Assembly: GCA_017577575.1 (NCBI GenBank)
Contig: PKRG01000016.1
Coordinates: forward strand, 1-58,604
Reading direction: 5' to 3'
Origin: Acidimicrobiia bacterium
GTDB taxonomy: Bacteria > Actinomycetota > Acidimicrobiia > Spongiisociales > ZC4RG35
Length of the DNA stretch: 58,604 nt
Of the stretch, positions 1 to 9,170 are shown piece by piece. The translations under genes and the position numbers were made by a program. Below the pieces are notes generated by a model. That model was not told where the DNA came from, made no database searches, and saw nothing but the letters and a program-made list of their open reading frames with translations. Each line of letters starts with the position of its first letter. The stretch's first letter is position 1.

Positions 1-1955
1 TTCCAGTCCCATCTGGTGAGGTTGCCGTTGGTGTCGGCGTTGTACAGGTGGTTGCCCACGAGGAACATCGAGCGGACGTTGTCCCAATTGAGACCGGGCA
101 GGTTTCCGGGACCGTTGTACCGGACCGCGCCGACCACGTTGCTCTCGGGGGAGAACTGCCGGTAGGAGAGGCGCGGCGGGTTGCCCGTCCCGTTCTGCGG
201 AGTGTTGAAGTACAACCGCCCGGTGGCCGGGTCGTAGAACATGCCGCGCGCGTTCACGATGTCGTAGTTGGCGAAGTTCGACACATTCGACGGGCTCCGG
301 CCACTCACGTTCGTGTTGAGCCCGTGGATGTCGATGATCTCCGTGTTGCTCAGCGACTGCCCGTCGAACGAGTGGACGCGGAACGTGCGCTGGCCGCTCT
401 CTTCCCAGGCGGTGTAGAGCTTGCCGTCGACCATGAAAGCGCCGCGGATGTTGCGCCACGGGACGGAGCTCGGGACGGTCGTGCTCGAAGTGACCTCGGT
501 GCCCGTGAACTCACGCCGCACCAGCTGGTCGAGCTGCTGGGAGGTGCCCGTGTCCCGGCCGACGGAGTACACGACACCGGGTAGAGATCCGGTGTACTCG
601 ATCGGCATGTCGCTTCCCGACGAGAGCGGCATGAAGGCGAGCCGGGCCCGGAAGTGCCATCGGCCGATCCGGGTGGTGTCGCTTCCGATCCACAGGCCGT
701 CGTTCGTGGCGAGCATGCCGTACACGCCGACGCCGCGGTCGCGTCCCGGGTTCCAGCTCAGGAGGGCGCCGCTGCGGGTGTCGACGGCGGCGATGCCTTC
801 TCGCTCCACGGCCCCCGGGCCGGCGGCGTCTCCCCGGTATGGGTTGTTCTGCCAGCGCTGGTGGCCGCCCAGATAGGCGACGTGCTCGGTGACCGCAGTG
901 GACAGGAGGGTGTCACCACCCGTGTAGTTGACCCACGTCGGCTGGAGGTTCTCGCCGACATGCGACAGCTCCCACCGGGCGGCCGTGTCGCACAGGGTCG
1001 TCGGATAGCCTCCGGAATAGGCGCCGGTGGTGACGACGACGAAATAGGTCCCGTCGGGCGAGATGTCGACATCCCGCATGTAGGTCTGGAAGCTGGCGCT
1101 GCAGGCGTCGTCGTATTCGTTGGTGCGCCAGTTGGCGACAGAGGCGGGGGTGGTCGTCAGGTCCAGGACCGCGATCTGATAGCGCGGAAGCCCGTTCACG
1201 CGGGTGAAGTTGCCGATGACGACCATCTTCGAGCCATCGGGAGTGACGTCCATCGCCACGACGGAGAGTGTCCCGTTGCGGCGCGGCTCGGAGAACTCGA
1301 AGCTCACATCGGGAAGCAGAGCCCCGGTGTCCGGGTCGAGGGCGGCGACCAGGCTCCGGGGTTGGCTGCCGACCTGGGTGAATCGCCCGGCGACATAGAG
1401 ACGGTCTCCACGATGGGCGATGGCGTGGATGCGGCCGTTGAACGCGGGTGCGTTGAAAGAAGTGTCCCGCTGGCCGGTGTTGACGTTGAGCTTGACGATG
1501 CTGCGGACGGTCTGGCCGTTGACCTGGCTGAAGCCGCCCACGACCCAGACCGTTTGGCCGTCGCCGGTGGGCAGGATTTCGAAGACCTCGCCGTTGAGGG
1601 TCGGATTGAAGGTCTGGGAGATCTGACCATTGCCCTTCTGGAAGGCGAATATGTTGGTCCTCTGGAGCTGGAAGCTCTGGTTGGAGGGTGCGACGGTGGA
1701 GAAGTTGCCTCCAGCCACTATGAGGTTGCCGACCTCCGCGAACGTCCTGACGTAGCCGTCGAGGACATGGGGTGTCCAAGACGCCGGTGCGTTCGCACTC
1801 ACGAGGCGCTTGCCGTGGTTTCCCGTCTGGACGGCGTCCGCCCGTTCCTGTCCGGTGACGAGCAGCGTCGCCACCATCAGAATCGAAAGCAGAACCGCTA
1901 GGAGCCGCCGGGAAAATTGGCGCGCAGGAACCAAGACACGTTCGGTCGGTGACAT
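1..1955 (-). CDS. Secreted delta-60/beta-propeller-like repeat protein, 3' end beyond window
   Basis: The minus strand reads open from an ATG at 1955 (GTG at 1958 is also possible; TAG lies in frame at 1964-1962) to the window edge, about 651 codons, so the C-terminus is missing. The N-terminus has a basic stretch and a hydrophobic core (RRLLAVLLSILMVATLLV), a signal peptide or anchor. The body holds repeated segments such as LIVAGGNFSTV, VWVVGGFSQVNGQ, LYVAGRFTQVGSQ and MVVIGNFTRVNG. This is the pattern of delta-60 (DUF5122-like) beta-propeller repeats found in large secreted actinobacterial proteins. It probably acts outside the cell, with no enzyme motif seen. It is divergent from the next gene. 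Confidence 0.75.
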   Translation of the reverse strand, partial: MSPTERVLVPARQFSRRLLAVLLSILMVATLLVTGQERADAVQTGNHGKRLVSANAPASWTPHVLDGYVRTFAEVGNLIVAGGNFSTVAPSNQSFQLQRTNIFAFQKGNGQISQTFNPTLNGEVFEILPTGDGQTVWVVGGFSQVNGQTVRSIVKLNVNTGQRDTSFNAPAFNGRIHAIAHRGDRLYVAGRFTQVGSQPRSLVAALDPDTGALLPDVSFEFSEPRRNGTLSVVAMDVTPDGSKMVVIGNFTRVNGLPRYQIAVLDLTTTPASVANWRTNEYDDACSASFQTYMRDVDISPDGTYFVVVTTGAYSGGYPTTLCDTAARWELSHVGENLQPTWVNYTGGDTLLSTAVTEHVAYLGGHQRWQNNPYRGDAAGPGAVEREGIAAVDTRSGALLSWNPGRDRGVGVYGMLATNDGLWIGSDTTRIGRWHFRARLAFMPLSSGSDMPIEYTGSLPGVVYSVGRDTGTSQQLDQLVRREFTGTEVTSSTTVPSSVPWRNIRGAFMVDGKLYTAWEESGQRTFRVHSFDGQSLSNTEIIDIHGLNTNVSGRSPSNVSNFANYDIVNARGMFYDPATGRLYFNTPQNGTGNPPRLSYRQFSPESNVVGAVRYNGPGNLPGLNWDNVRSMFLVGNHLYNADTNGNLTRWDW

Positions 1956-2094
1956 CACTCCCTAGCCCTTCTCTTGCCCGGCAGGGAGTGTACCGGCAAC
2001 AGGGGCCGGGGGAAGGGGGGTCTCTAGACCCAAAGATCGAAATCGACGGCGACGACAAACCACTTCAGACAACGCCACGAGCGGCCGACTCACG

Positions 2095-2123
2095 TTGCTG
2101 TGAATTGCCCGCACAACTAGGCT
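2095..2123 (+). promoter_or_regulatory. Putative sigma70-type promoter for the SLH/glycosidase gene
   Basis: TTGCTG at 2095-2100 and TAGGCT at 2118-2123 are separated by 17 bp, a good fit to a housekeeping promoter. It would give a leader of about 45 nt before the ATG at 2174, which has a GGGAGGT Shine-Dalgarno. Read by eye only. Confidence 0.45.
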
Positions 2124-2173
2124 CGTCCCGTTGGCGAGGCTATTTGATTCCACACAGACCACTGGGAGGTCGG

Positions 2174-3823
2174 ATGACTTCTCCGAAATCGCTCCCGCAG
2201 AGCTCGCCCGTTCTCGCTCTGTTCACAGCTGCTGCACTGATCGCTTCTCTGATAGCGATATGGCCCACCCAGGCGGCAGCTCAGGTAGACCGCTTTTCGG
2301 ACGACAACCGCAGCATCCACGAGCCGGCCATAAACGCCCTCGCCGAGGCTGGATTGGTCGTGGGATGCAATCCGCCCGCAAACGACTCTTTTTGCCCGGA
2401 TCGACCGGTGACCCGGGGAGAGATCGCGTCGATCCTGGTTCGAGCGAAGAAGCTCGATCCGGTGTCGGCCTCGCGATTCGTCGACATCGGTGGCAACGTC
2501 CACGCCAAGGCGGTCGGCGCACTGGAGAAGGCGGGAATCGCCCGTGGGTGCAATCCACCCCGGAACGACCGGTTCTGTCCAACGAAGCCGGTCAGCCGGG
2601 GCGAGATGGCTGCGCTGCTGGTGAGGGCCTTCGACCTCGCCGGAGGGCAACAGAGGTTCGTCGACGCATCGGGGGTCTTCTCGGCCGACATCGCGGCCGT
2701 TGCCGCCGCCGGCTGGGTGAAGGGGTGCAACCCCCCGAAGAACGACCGGTTCTGCCCTGACAGGTCCGTCACCCGGGCCGAGCTCGCCACGGTGCTCGTG
2801 CGTGCGCTCGACCTGCCCACCTATGTCATCGATCATCCCGAAGAGCCGGAAGGAGACTCGGGAGGAAGTGGTGGCGGCTCGGGCGGCGGCGGTTCCTCTG
2901 GCGGATCAGGTGGGGGGTCAGGAGTTTCGCCCACGACGACCACCACTCGACCCCGTGAGAGCGGCGGGCCCACAGGGGGACGCGACTACCCCGGGCAGCC
3001 GGCGATTGGGAAGATCTACTGGGGAGCAGTGGTCGGATCGAACTCCGACCCCGGACCCCGTCACGAGACCCCTTCCGGTCACACCCTGTCCGTCAGGCGG
3101 ACCTACTTCTCATGGGCGCAGCGCACCGGGTCGATGATCCGAATCGCCCGTGACGACGTGGCGAAGGGGCGGCTGCCGTGGGTGTCGGTGAAGACACCCG
3201 TGTGGGCCGACGTGGCGGCCGGCAAGCACGACGCCGAGATCGACGAGATGCTTCGCGCCCTGGACGCGCTCGACGGGCCGGTGTGGCTCACGGTGTGGCA
3301 CGAGCCCGAGAACGATCTCACCACGGGCCAGACTCCGTCCTCGCATCTGGAGATGAATAGGCGGGTCCGGCAGCGTATGGAGGCGCTGGGAGTCGACAAC
3401 GTCGCCCTCGTGCAGTGTCTGATGGCCTGGACCTACGACCCGAGGTCCGGTCGCGATCCCGCCGCCTACTTCGACAAGGGTGTGTACGACCTGTTGTCGG
3501 TGACCGTCTATCGCAACGACGAGAATTCGATGCTCACCACCCCCTACTGGTGGCACGCCCGGGAGTGGGTGGGAGCGCGCGGTCTCGACATCGCGGTGGC
3601 GGAATGGGGAATCCGCGGATCCGACACAGCCGCCGCCAACCGGATGAAGGAGTTCTACGACCACGCCGTCAACTCCAACGGAGACGGGCGCGGGGCGCGG
3701 GTCGTGGCCCTGTCGTACTTCGACACCTATCTGAACTCTTCGTCCGGATCCTGGGAACTCGTCGGTGAGCAGCTCAAGATGTTCCACAAGCTGATGGGCG
3801 AGCCGACCACGGCGCTGCCCTGA
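2174..3823 (+). CDS. Secreted protein with three SLH-like repeats and a C-terminal glycoside-hydrolase-like domain
   Basis: This 549-aa protein starts at ATG 2174, the first start with a good Shine-Dalgarno (GGGAGGT) and directly before a signal peptide (ALFTAAALIASLIA). Three repeats of about 60 aa follow, each with GCNPP.ND.FCP..VTRGE, the SLH-like module common in Acidimicrobiia secreted proteins. A Gly/Ser-rich linker and a Thr/Pro stretch lead to a C-terminal domain of about 270 aa. There WHEPE (about residues 376-380) and AEWG (about 475-478) sit where a (beta/alpha)8 retaining glycosidase of the GH26/GH5 type has its acid/base and nucleophile glutamates. Inferred role: a wall-attached polysaccharide hydrolase. 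The substrate is unknown and the GH family is not certain. Confidence 0.7.
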   Translation: MTSPKSLPQSSPVLALFTAAALIASLIAIWPTQAAAQVDRFSDDNRSIHEPAINALAEAGLVVGCNPPANDSFCPDRPVTRGEIASILVRAKKLDPVSASRFVDIGGNVHAKAVGALEKAGIARGCNPPRNDRFCPTKPVSRGEMAALLVRAFDLAGGQQRFVDASGVFSADIAAVAAAGWVKGCNPPKNDRFCPDRSVTRAELATVLVRALDLPTYVIDHPEEPEGDSGGSGGGSGGGGSSGGSGGGSGVSPTTTTTRPRESGGPTGGRDYPGQPAIGKIYWGAVVGSNSDPGPRHETPSGHTLSVRRTYFSWAQRTGSMIRIARDDVAKGRLPWVSVKTPVWADVAAGKHDAEIDEMLRALDALDGPVWLTVWHEPENDLTTGQTPSSHLEMNRRVRQRMEALGVDNVALVQCLMAWTYDPRSGRDPAAYFDKGVYDLLSVTVYRNDENSMLTTPYWWHAREWVGARGLDIAVAEWGIRGSDTAAANRMKEFYDHAVNSNGDGRGARVVALSYFDTYLNSSSGSWELVGEQLKMFHKLMGEPTTALP

Positions 3824-3829
3824 GTCCGT

Positions 3830-4684
3830 TCAGCCCACCCAGCTGGGCTTCCAGCCGAGGAGCTCCACGAGCCGTTCGTCGGCTTCGGCGAACTCGGCGC
3901 GGAGCCGTTCCTCGATCTCGGGATCGAGTGGAGCGCCCTCCCGGGCGTTCCACCGATCCACGCGGGCGGGTCTGTGGGGCTCGAGGCCGAGCCACTCACA
4001 CAAGCGCGCATACTCCTCCACCGGGTTCTCGAAGAACCGGTCGGCGTCCATGACGTACAGCCGGTCGGGGCCGACAGCCTCGTGGAAGCGGAGGATGTGG
4101 TCTGCGTATCTGCCTCTCCCGACGTAGGCGTGGTGTCGGAGGGCGAAGCTCCGGTACGACGGATCGGCCAGGATCCGTTCGACCTCTCCCTCCAGCCGCT
4201 TCGCCTCCAGGTCGAGTGCCACGGGAAACGGCTGGTCCTCGAAGCCGCGGGCGGATTCGTGCTTCCACGCCGAGTAGGCGCGCTGGACCGGGTCGCGGAT
4301 CATCATCACGAGGCGAACCTGCGGGAGGTCCTTGGCGATCCGGGACGGCGCCAGTGGATGCATCGAGTAGAAGCCGCTCACCTCGAACGTGACCTTGGTG
4401 TCTCGCTGGATGGGGAAATGGCCCCGGTACCAATCCGGCCCCTTGGAGTAGTTCTCGTCGAAGTAGCCGGTGCCTTTGACCTGGGTCGGTCGGATGACCT
4501 GAGGATGTTCCGACAGCAGGCGATAGAGGGTCGTGGTGCCGCATCGCTGCCCGCCGACGACGATGAACGACGGGGACATCCTGAAGCCGCGTGTCAGGGT
4601 TCCCCACTGATGCACGACGCCACGCGCCCCCGTGACGATTGCGGGCGGCAAGCTGCGCCGCGCCCATCTCGTCATTCGTCTCAT
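3830..4684 (-). CDS. Sulfotransferase domain protein
   Basis: A 284-aa protein. The N-terminal motif FIVVGGQRCGTTTLYRLL is the 5'-phosphosulfate-binding loop of PAPS-dependent sulfotransferases. The later stretch RLVMMIRDPVQRAYSAWKHE matches the 3'-phosphate-binding loop (RDP..RAYS). The family moves sulfate from PAPS to a hydroxyl of a carbohydrate or other acceptor. ATG 4684 was chosen because GGGAGCGGG lies just upstream and the preceding in-frame residues look non-coding. It is convergent with the SLH/glycosidase gene, 6 bp apart. An acceptor on a cell-surface glycan is possible but is inference. Confidence 0.85.
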   Translation of the reverse strand: MRRMTRWARRSLPPAIVTGARGVVHQWGTLTRGFRMSPSFIVVGGQRCGTTTLYRLLSEHPQVIRPTQVKGTGYFDENYSKGPDWYRGHFPIQRDTKVTFEVSGFYSMHPLAPSRIAKDLPQVRLVMMIRDPVQRAYSAWKHESARGFEDQPFPVALDLEAKRLEGEVERILADPSYRSFALRHHAYVGRGRYADHILRFHEAVGPDRLYVMDADRFFENPVEEYARLCEWLGLEPHRPARVDRWNAREGAPLDPEIEERLRAEFAEADERLVELLGWKPSWVG

Positions 4685-4821
4685 GTGCCCGCTCCCTGAA
4701 GGTCTCCCAGTGGGAACATCAATGTAACGGGCGATCGTGAGTCCGCTAGGGGGTCGAACGGCCCTGGCATCGGGCGCGCCGACGGTCCAGCCTCGGTGTG
4801 GATGCCACAATGAGGGAAGCG

Positions 4822-6003
4822 ATGCCCAGATACCTGACTCTCGACGACCTGAACGTGTCCGAACGCACCGTGCTGGTGCGCTCCGACCTCAACGTCCCGC
4901 TCGAAGACGGTGAGGTCGCAGACGACTTCCGTATCCGCATGGCCCTGCCGACGATCCAGCGGCTGCGCGAAGCCGGCGCCAAGGTGGTCGTCTGCAGCCA
5001 CCTCGGCCGGCCCAAAGGGGCAGACCCGGCCTTCTCGATGGCGCCGGTCGCCGCCCGGATGAGCGAGCTCGCCGGCTTCGAGGTACGCGCCCTCGGTGCG
5101 GTCGTCGGCGACGAAGTCCAGCAGGCGGTGTCTGACGCCGGGCCGGGGGACGTGCTGGTCCTCGAGAACACCCGCTTCGAGCCGGGCGAGACCAAGAACG
5201 ACCCGGATCTCGCCGATCGGCTCGCCTCCCTCGCCGACGTGTTCGTCCAGGACGCCTTCGGCTCCGTGCACCGTGCCCACGCCTCCACCGTGGGCGTGGC
5301 CGAGCGGATCCGCTCCGCCGCCGGGCCGCTCCTGGTGGCCGAGCTCGAGTCCCTCGGCCGGTTCCTGGGGGCCCCGGAACGCCCCTACGTCGTGGTCCTG
5401 GGCGGGGCGAAGGTGTCCGACAAGCTGGGTGTCATCGAGAACCTCCTCCCCAAGGTGGACACGATGCTCGTAGGCGGCGGCATGTGCTTCACCCTGCTGG
5501 CGGCCCGCGGCTACGAGGTCGGCTCCAGCCTGGTGGAAGAGGACCAGGTCGACTCCGTCCGGAGTCTGCTCGACGGTCCACACGGCGACCGGATCCGACT
5601 GCCCTCCGACGTGGTCGTGGCCGACGCCTTCGCCGAGGACGCCGCCCCCCGCATCGTGGCCGCCGACGAGATCCCCGCCGACATGATGGGACTCGACATC
5701 GGCCCGGAGACGGCCGAGTCGTTCTCCGAGGTGATCCGCGGCGCCCAGTCGGTGTTCTGGAACGGCCCGATGGGCGTCTTCGAGTGGGAGAACTTCCGTG
5801 CCGGCACGGAAGCCGTCGCCAAAGCCATGGCCGAATGCGGCGGCTTCACCGCGGTCGGAGGAGGCGACTCCGCCGCCGCCCTGAGGATGCTGGGCATGGA
5901 GGACCGGGTGTCGCACCTGTCCACGGGGGGCGGCGCCGGCCTCGAGCTGCTGGAAGGAAAGGAGCTGCCCGGCGTGGCGGTGCTGGAGAGGTGGGCGTCG
6001 TGA
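4822..6003 (+). CDS. pgk: Phosphoglycerate kinase
   Basis: A 393-aa cytoplasmic glycolytic enzyme that transfers phosphate from 1,3-bisphosphoglycerate to ADP. Family motifs run the whole length: RSDLNVPL, SHLGRPKG, LENTRFEPGE, DAFGSVHRAHAST, VLGGAKVSDKLGVI, WNGPMGVFEWENF and the C-terminal GGGDSAAA. ATG 4822 is preceded by GAGGGA and matches the usual N-terminus (PRYLTLDDL). The stop overlaps the GTG start of tpiA by 4 nt, so the two are translationally coupled. gapA, its usual upstream partner, is not in the window. Confidence 0.97.
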   Translation: MPRYLTLDDLNVSERTVLVRSDLNVPLEDGEVADDFRIRMALPTIQRLREAGAKVVVCSHLGRPKGADPAFSMAPVAARMSELAGFEVRALGAVVGDEVQQAVSDAGPGDVLVLENTRFEPGETKNDPDLADRLASLADVFVQDAFGSVHRAHASTVGVAERIRSAAGPLLVAELESLGRFLGAPERPYVVVLGGAKVSDKLGVIENLLPKVDTMLVGGGMCFTLLAARGYEVGSSLVEEDQVDSVRSLLDGPHGDRIRLPSDVVVADAFAEDAAPRIVAADEIPADMMGLDIGPETAESFSEVIRGAQSVFWNGPMGVFEWENFRAGTEAVAKAMAECGGFTAVGGGDSAAALRMLGMEDRVSHLSTGGGAGLELLEGKELPGVAVLERWAS

Positions 6004-6773
6004 CGGACCGACGCGACCTGATCTGCGGCAACTGGAAGATGCACTCGAATCATCTGGAGGCGATCCAGATGATCCAGAAGCTCCACTACCGCCTCGAGCC
6101 CGACACCTACGAACGGGTGGAAGTGGTGGTGGCGCCGCCGTTCACCTCGCTTCGGTCCGCCCAGACCGTCATCGAGACCGACCGGATGCAGATCGGGCTC
6201 GGCGCGCAGGATGTGTTCTGGGAGGACGAAGGCGCCTACACCGGCGAGGTGTCGGCGCCGATGCTCGCCAAGCTCTCAGTGAAGTATGTGATCGTGGGCC
6301 ACTCCGAACGCCGCCAGCACTTCGGCGAGACCGACGAAATGGTCCAAAAGAAGATCCGGGCCGTGCTCCGCCACGAGATGACACCGATCGTCTGCGTGGG
6401 CGAGACGCTCGACCAGCGGGAGGAGGGGAGGGCCACTGATGTGGTCGTCACCCAGCTGCGGGGCGCCCTCTCCGGCCTGGACGCCGAACAGGTCGGCGGG
6501 CTCGCCATCGCCTACGAACCGGTGTGGGCGATCGGCACCGGGCGGAACGCCACTCCCGACGACGCCGGGGAGATGTGCGAGGTGATCCGCAACGAGATCT
6601 CCGAACTGGCGGGGAGCGACGCCGCCGAGTCGGTGCGAATCCTCTACGGCGGCTCGGTCAACCCCGGGAACATCAAGGCGATGATGGCGAAACGTCACAT
6701 CGACGGGGCGCTGGTGGGAGGCGCCTCCCTCGACCCGGACACGTTCGCCGCCGTGGTTCGCTACTGGATCTGA
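6000..6773 (+). CDS. tpiA: Triosephosphate isomerase
   Basis: A 257-aa TIM-barrel enzyme that interconverts dihydroxyacetone phosphate and glyceraldehyde 3-phosphate. The catalytic residues are visible: N-W-K near the N-terminus (CGNWKMH), the electrophilic His in VGHSERRQHF, and the catalytic Glu in AYEPVWAIGTG. The phosphate-gripping YGGSVNPGN motif lies near the C-terminus. The start is GTG 6000 inside the pgk stop (GTGA), with GGAGAGG upstream. Confidence 0.97.
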   Translation: MTDRRDLICGNWKMHSNHLEAIQMIQKLHYRLEPDTYERVEVVVAPPFTSLRSAQTVIETDRMQIGLGAQDVFWEDEGAYTGEVSAPMLAKLSVKYVIVGHSERRQHFGETDEMVQKKIRAVLRHEMTPIVCVGETLDQREEGRATDVVVTQLRGALSGLDAEQVGGLAIAYEPVWAIGTGRNATPDDAGEMCEVIRNEISELAGSDAAESVRILYGGSVNPGNIKAMMAKRHIDGALVGGASLDPDTFAAVVRYWI

Positions 6774-6776
6774 CCG

Positions 6777-7337
6777 TTGGCGAGCTTCCGGCCCGTTTAC
6801 CCGATCCGCACGGACCGTCTGACGCTGCGTCCGTGGCAGCCCAACGACCTCGACTTCGTGGCAGATCTCTTCTCCCGGCCCGACGTCGTCCGCTACCTCT
6901 ACTACGAGGTCCAGGACCGTCCCGGAGCCGAGGAGATGCTCGGCAAACGCATCGAAAAGGTCGCCATCGAGAACGAGGGTGATGCCATCGTGCTCGCCGT
7001 GGAGGCAGACGGCGTGCTGGTGGGCGAGGCTCTCCTGCAGCACGTGTCGGCGAAGCACCGACAGGGGGAGGTGGGCTGGATCCTCCATCCCGACCATCGG
7101 GGCCACGGCTACGCCACCGAGGCGGCGCGGGCCATGCTGCGTCTGGCGTTCGACGGGCTCCGCCTCCATCGTGTCGTGGCCCGGTCCGACGGCCGCAACG
7201 ACGCCTCGGTGGCCGTTATGGAGCGCCTCGGGATGCGACAGGAGGCCCACTTCGTCGAGAACGAGTTCGTGAAGGGGGAGTGGACCGACGAGATCGTCTA
7301 CGCCATGTTGGAGGACGAATGGCGGACAAAGCGATGA
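6777..7337 (+). CDS. GNAT acetyltransferase, RimJ/RimL-like
   Basis: A 186-aa GNAT-fold protein. The N-terminus (YPIRTDRLTLRPW) is typical of RimJ/RimL-type acetyltransferases. The acetyl-CoA-binding motif A is visible as VGWILHPDHRGHGYATEAARAML, and the end has the usual ERLGMR...GEW...YAML pattern. The family acetylates alpha-amino groups of proteins or small amines; the substrate cannot be told here. TTG 6777 starts 3 nt after tpiA, and the next gene overlaps its end, so it sits inside the glycolytic operon. Confidence 0.85.
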   Translation: MASFRPVYPIRTDRLTLRPWQPNDLDFVADLFSRPDVVRYLYYEVQDRPGAEEMLGKRIEKVAIENEGDAIVLAVEADGVLVGEALLQHVSAKHRQGEVGWILHPDHRGHGYATEAARAMLRLAFDGLRLHRVVARSDGRNDASVAVMERLGMRQEAHFVENEFVKGEWTDEIVYAMLEDEWRTKR

Positions 7338-8353
7338 CCGAAAAAGACCTCGCGGTCACCACGGTGCTCGGCGTGGAGCCCCTCACCGTCGAGACCCGCC
7401 CCGCCGGCCTGGCGGCCGATCCCACGCCCACCGAAGCCGTCTTCATCCGCAACAACCTCGGGCCGCCCGCCGCAGACGGCCCCTGGACAGTGGAGCTGAC
7501 CGGCACCGTCTCCGAGGCTCGCCTCAGCCTCGAAGACGTTTTCGGATCGCTTCCCCGCCACGACATCACGATGGTGCTCCAGTGCGCCGGAAACGGCCGC
7601 AGCCGACTCCCCGAGCCCGTGCCCGGGGTGCAGTGGGAACGGGGCGCCATGGCTTGCGTCGAGTGGTCCGGAGTGCTCCTCGCCGATCTCGTCGCCGCGT
7701 ACGGAGGGCCGGCGGAGGACTTCGCCTACGTCACCGTCCTCGGCGGCGACGCCCCCGCCGACGATCCGAGCCGAGTCGAGCGGTCGATCCCGGCGCACGC
7801 CGCCCTGGCCGACGGGCTGTTGGCCGACAGGATGAACGGGGGGCCGCTTCCCACCATCCATGGAGGGCCCATCCGGTTCGTGATGCCCGGCTACTACGCC
7901 GTCAACAGCGTGAAGTGGGTGCGGCGCATCGCCTTCACCCACCGGGAATCCGACGCCGACATCCAGCAGCGGCGCTACCGGCTCGTCCCCCCGGGCGGGG
8001 ACCCCGGCCCTCAACACCGCCCCGTGTGGGAGATGGGCCCGGTGAGCCACATCCTCGAGGTCCATCCCGGCACGGACGCGGTGACCGTGGAGGGGGTCGC
8101 CTTCAGCGGAGGCGATCCCATCGAAGCAGTCGAGGTGACCACCGACGGGGAGACCTGGCAGGAGGCCGAGCTGGAGCCGGCCCAGAGCCGATTCGCCTGG
8201 CGCCGCTTCCGGGCGAACCTGCCCGCCGGAACCGGGTGGGCGGCGGCCCGATGCCGAACCGACCGGGGCGTGCAGCCCCGCCACACCACACCCAACCGCG
8301 ACGGGTACGCCATCGACGGGTGGCAAGAACTCTCAGTGAGACTGGAGGTTTAA
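7319..8353 (+). CDS. Sulfite-oxidase-like molybdopterin oxidoreductase
   Basis: A 344-aa protein with the sulfite oxidase (SUOX) fold: an Moco domain followed by an Ig-like dimerisation domain from about residue 235. The conserved molybdenum-ligand Cys is about residue 89 in VLQCAGNGRS, and the pocket signatures GGPIRFVMPGYYAVNSVKWV are present. No signal peptide or Tat motif is seen, so it is probably cytoplasmic, unlike periplasmic SorA or YedY enzymes. ATG 7319 was chosen for its GGAGG; ATG 7334, overlapping the GNAT stop, is an alternative. The electron acceptor and true substrate are unknown. Confidence 0.85.
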   Translation: MADKAMTEKDLAVTTVLGVEPLTVETRPAGLAADPTPTEAVFIRNNLGPPAADGPWTVELTGTVSEARLSLEDVFGSLPRHDITMVLQCAGNGRSRLPEPVPGVQWERGAMACVEWSGVLLADLVAAYGGPAEDFAYVTVLGGDAPADDPSRVERSIPAHAALADGLLADRMNGGPLPTIHGGPIRFVMPGYYAVNSVKWVRRIAFTHRESDADIQQRRYRLVPPGGDPGPQHRPVWEMGPVSHILEVHPGTDAVTVEGVAFSGGDPIEAVEVTTDGETWQEAELEPAQSRFAWRRFRANLPAGTGWAAARCRTDRGVQPRHTTPNRDGYAIDGWQELSVRLEV

Positions 8354-8357
8354 GGTC

Positions 8358-9104
8358 ATGGTCATGGAACTGGTGTTGCTCCGGCACGGTCAATCGACCT
8401 GGAATCTCGAGAACCTGTTCACCGGCTGGACCGACGTCCCCCTCACCGAGGCCGGCGAGGAAGAGGCCCGCCAGGCGGGCCGCCTGATGGCCGAGGAAGG
8501 ATTCCGTTTCGGGGTCGTCCACACCTCGCTTCTGCTGCGGGCGATCCACACCGCCGAGATCGCCCTGCGAGAGATGGGGCTGCATTGGATTCCGGTCCGC
8601 CGCCACTGGCGGCTCAACGAGCGCCACTACGGCGCCCTCCAGGGCCTCAACAAGAAGGAGACGGCGGAAAAGCACGGCGAGGAGCAGGTTCTCATCTGGC
8701 GGCGCAGCTACAGCACGCCGCCGCCGGCTCTCGAGCCCGACGACGAGCGCCACCCCCGCCACGACGAGCGCTACGCCCATCTGCCGCCCGATCTGCTTCC
8801 GGCGACGGAGGCGCTGTCGGACGTGGTCCTCCGGATGCTGCCGTACTGGTACGACTTCATCGTCCCCGACCTCCTCTCCGGACGGAGGCCGCTGATCGTC
8901 GCTCACGGCAACAGCCTGCGGGCGCTGGTGAAGCACCTGGACGGGCTCACCGAGGAGGAGGTCATCGACCTCAACATCCCCACCGGCATCCCCCTCGTCT
9001 ACGAACTGGACGAAGACCTGCGGCCGGTGTCGAAGCGATACCTCGGTGACCCGGAAGCGGCAGCCAAAGCCGCCGAGGCGGTGGCCAAGCAAGCGTCGGT
9101 GTGA
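8358..9104 (+). CDS. gpmA: 2,3-bisphosphoglycerate-dependent phosphoglycerate mutase
   Basis: A 248-aa enzyme that interconverts 3- and 2-phosphoglycerate. The phosphohistidine motif LLRHGQSTWN is at the start, NLFTGWTDVPLTEAG follows as in GpmA, RHWRLNERHYGALQGLNK forms the substrate site, and the second catalytic His is in VAHGNSLRALVKHL. The length matches dPGM. GGAGG lies 9 nt before ATG 8358. With pgk and tpiA it makes the third lower-glycolysis gene of this cluster. Confidence 0.96.
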   Translation: MVMELVLLRHGQSTWNLENLFTGWTDVPLTEAGEEEARQAGRLMAEEGFRFGVVHTSLLLRAIHTAEIALREMGLHWIPVRRHWRLNERHYGALQGLNKKETAEKHGEEQVLIWRRSYSTPPPALEPDDERHPRHDERYAHLPPDLLPATEALSDVVLRMLPYWYDFIVPDLLSGRRPLIVAHGNSLRALVKHLDGLTEEEVIDLNIPTGIPLVYELDEDLRPVSKRYLGDPEAAAKAAEAVAKQASV

Positions 9105-9170
9105 GGATCGGTGGGGCACCCCCGCCGTCTGTTACACTGAGGTCGTTCCCGAACCCCCCTCTGTTCGCCC

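Noticed and set aside
48..876. Short plus-strand frames near the window start
   Set aside because: They are shadows of the minus-strand secreted protein.
654..1901. Plus-strand 415-codon frame opposite the first gene
   Set aside because: The minus strand shows a signal peptide and repeated beta-propeller-like units; the plus frame shows neither.
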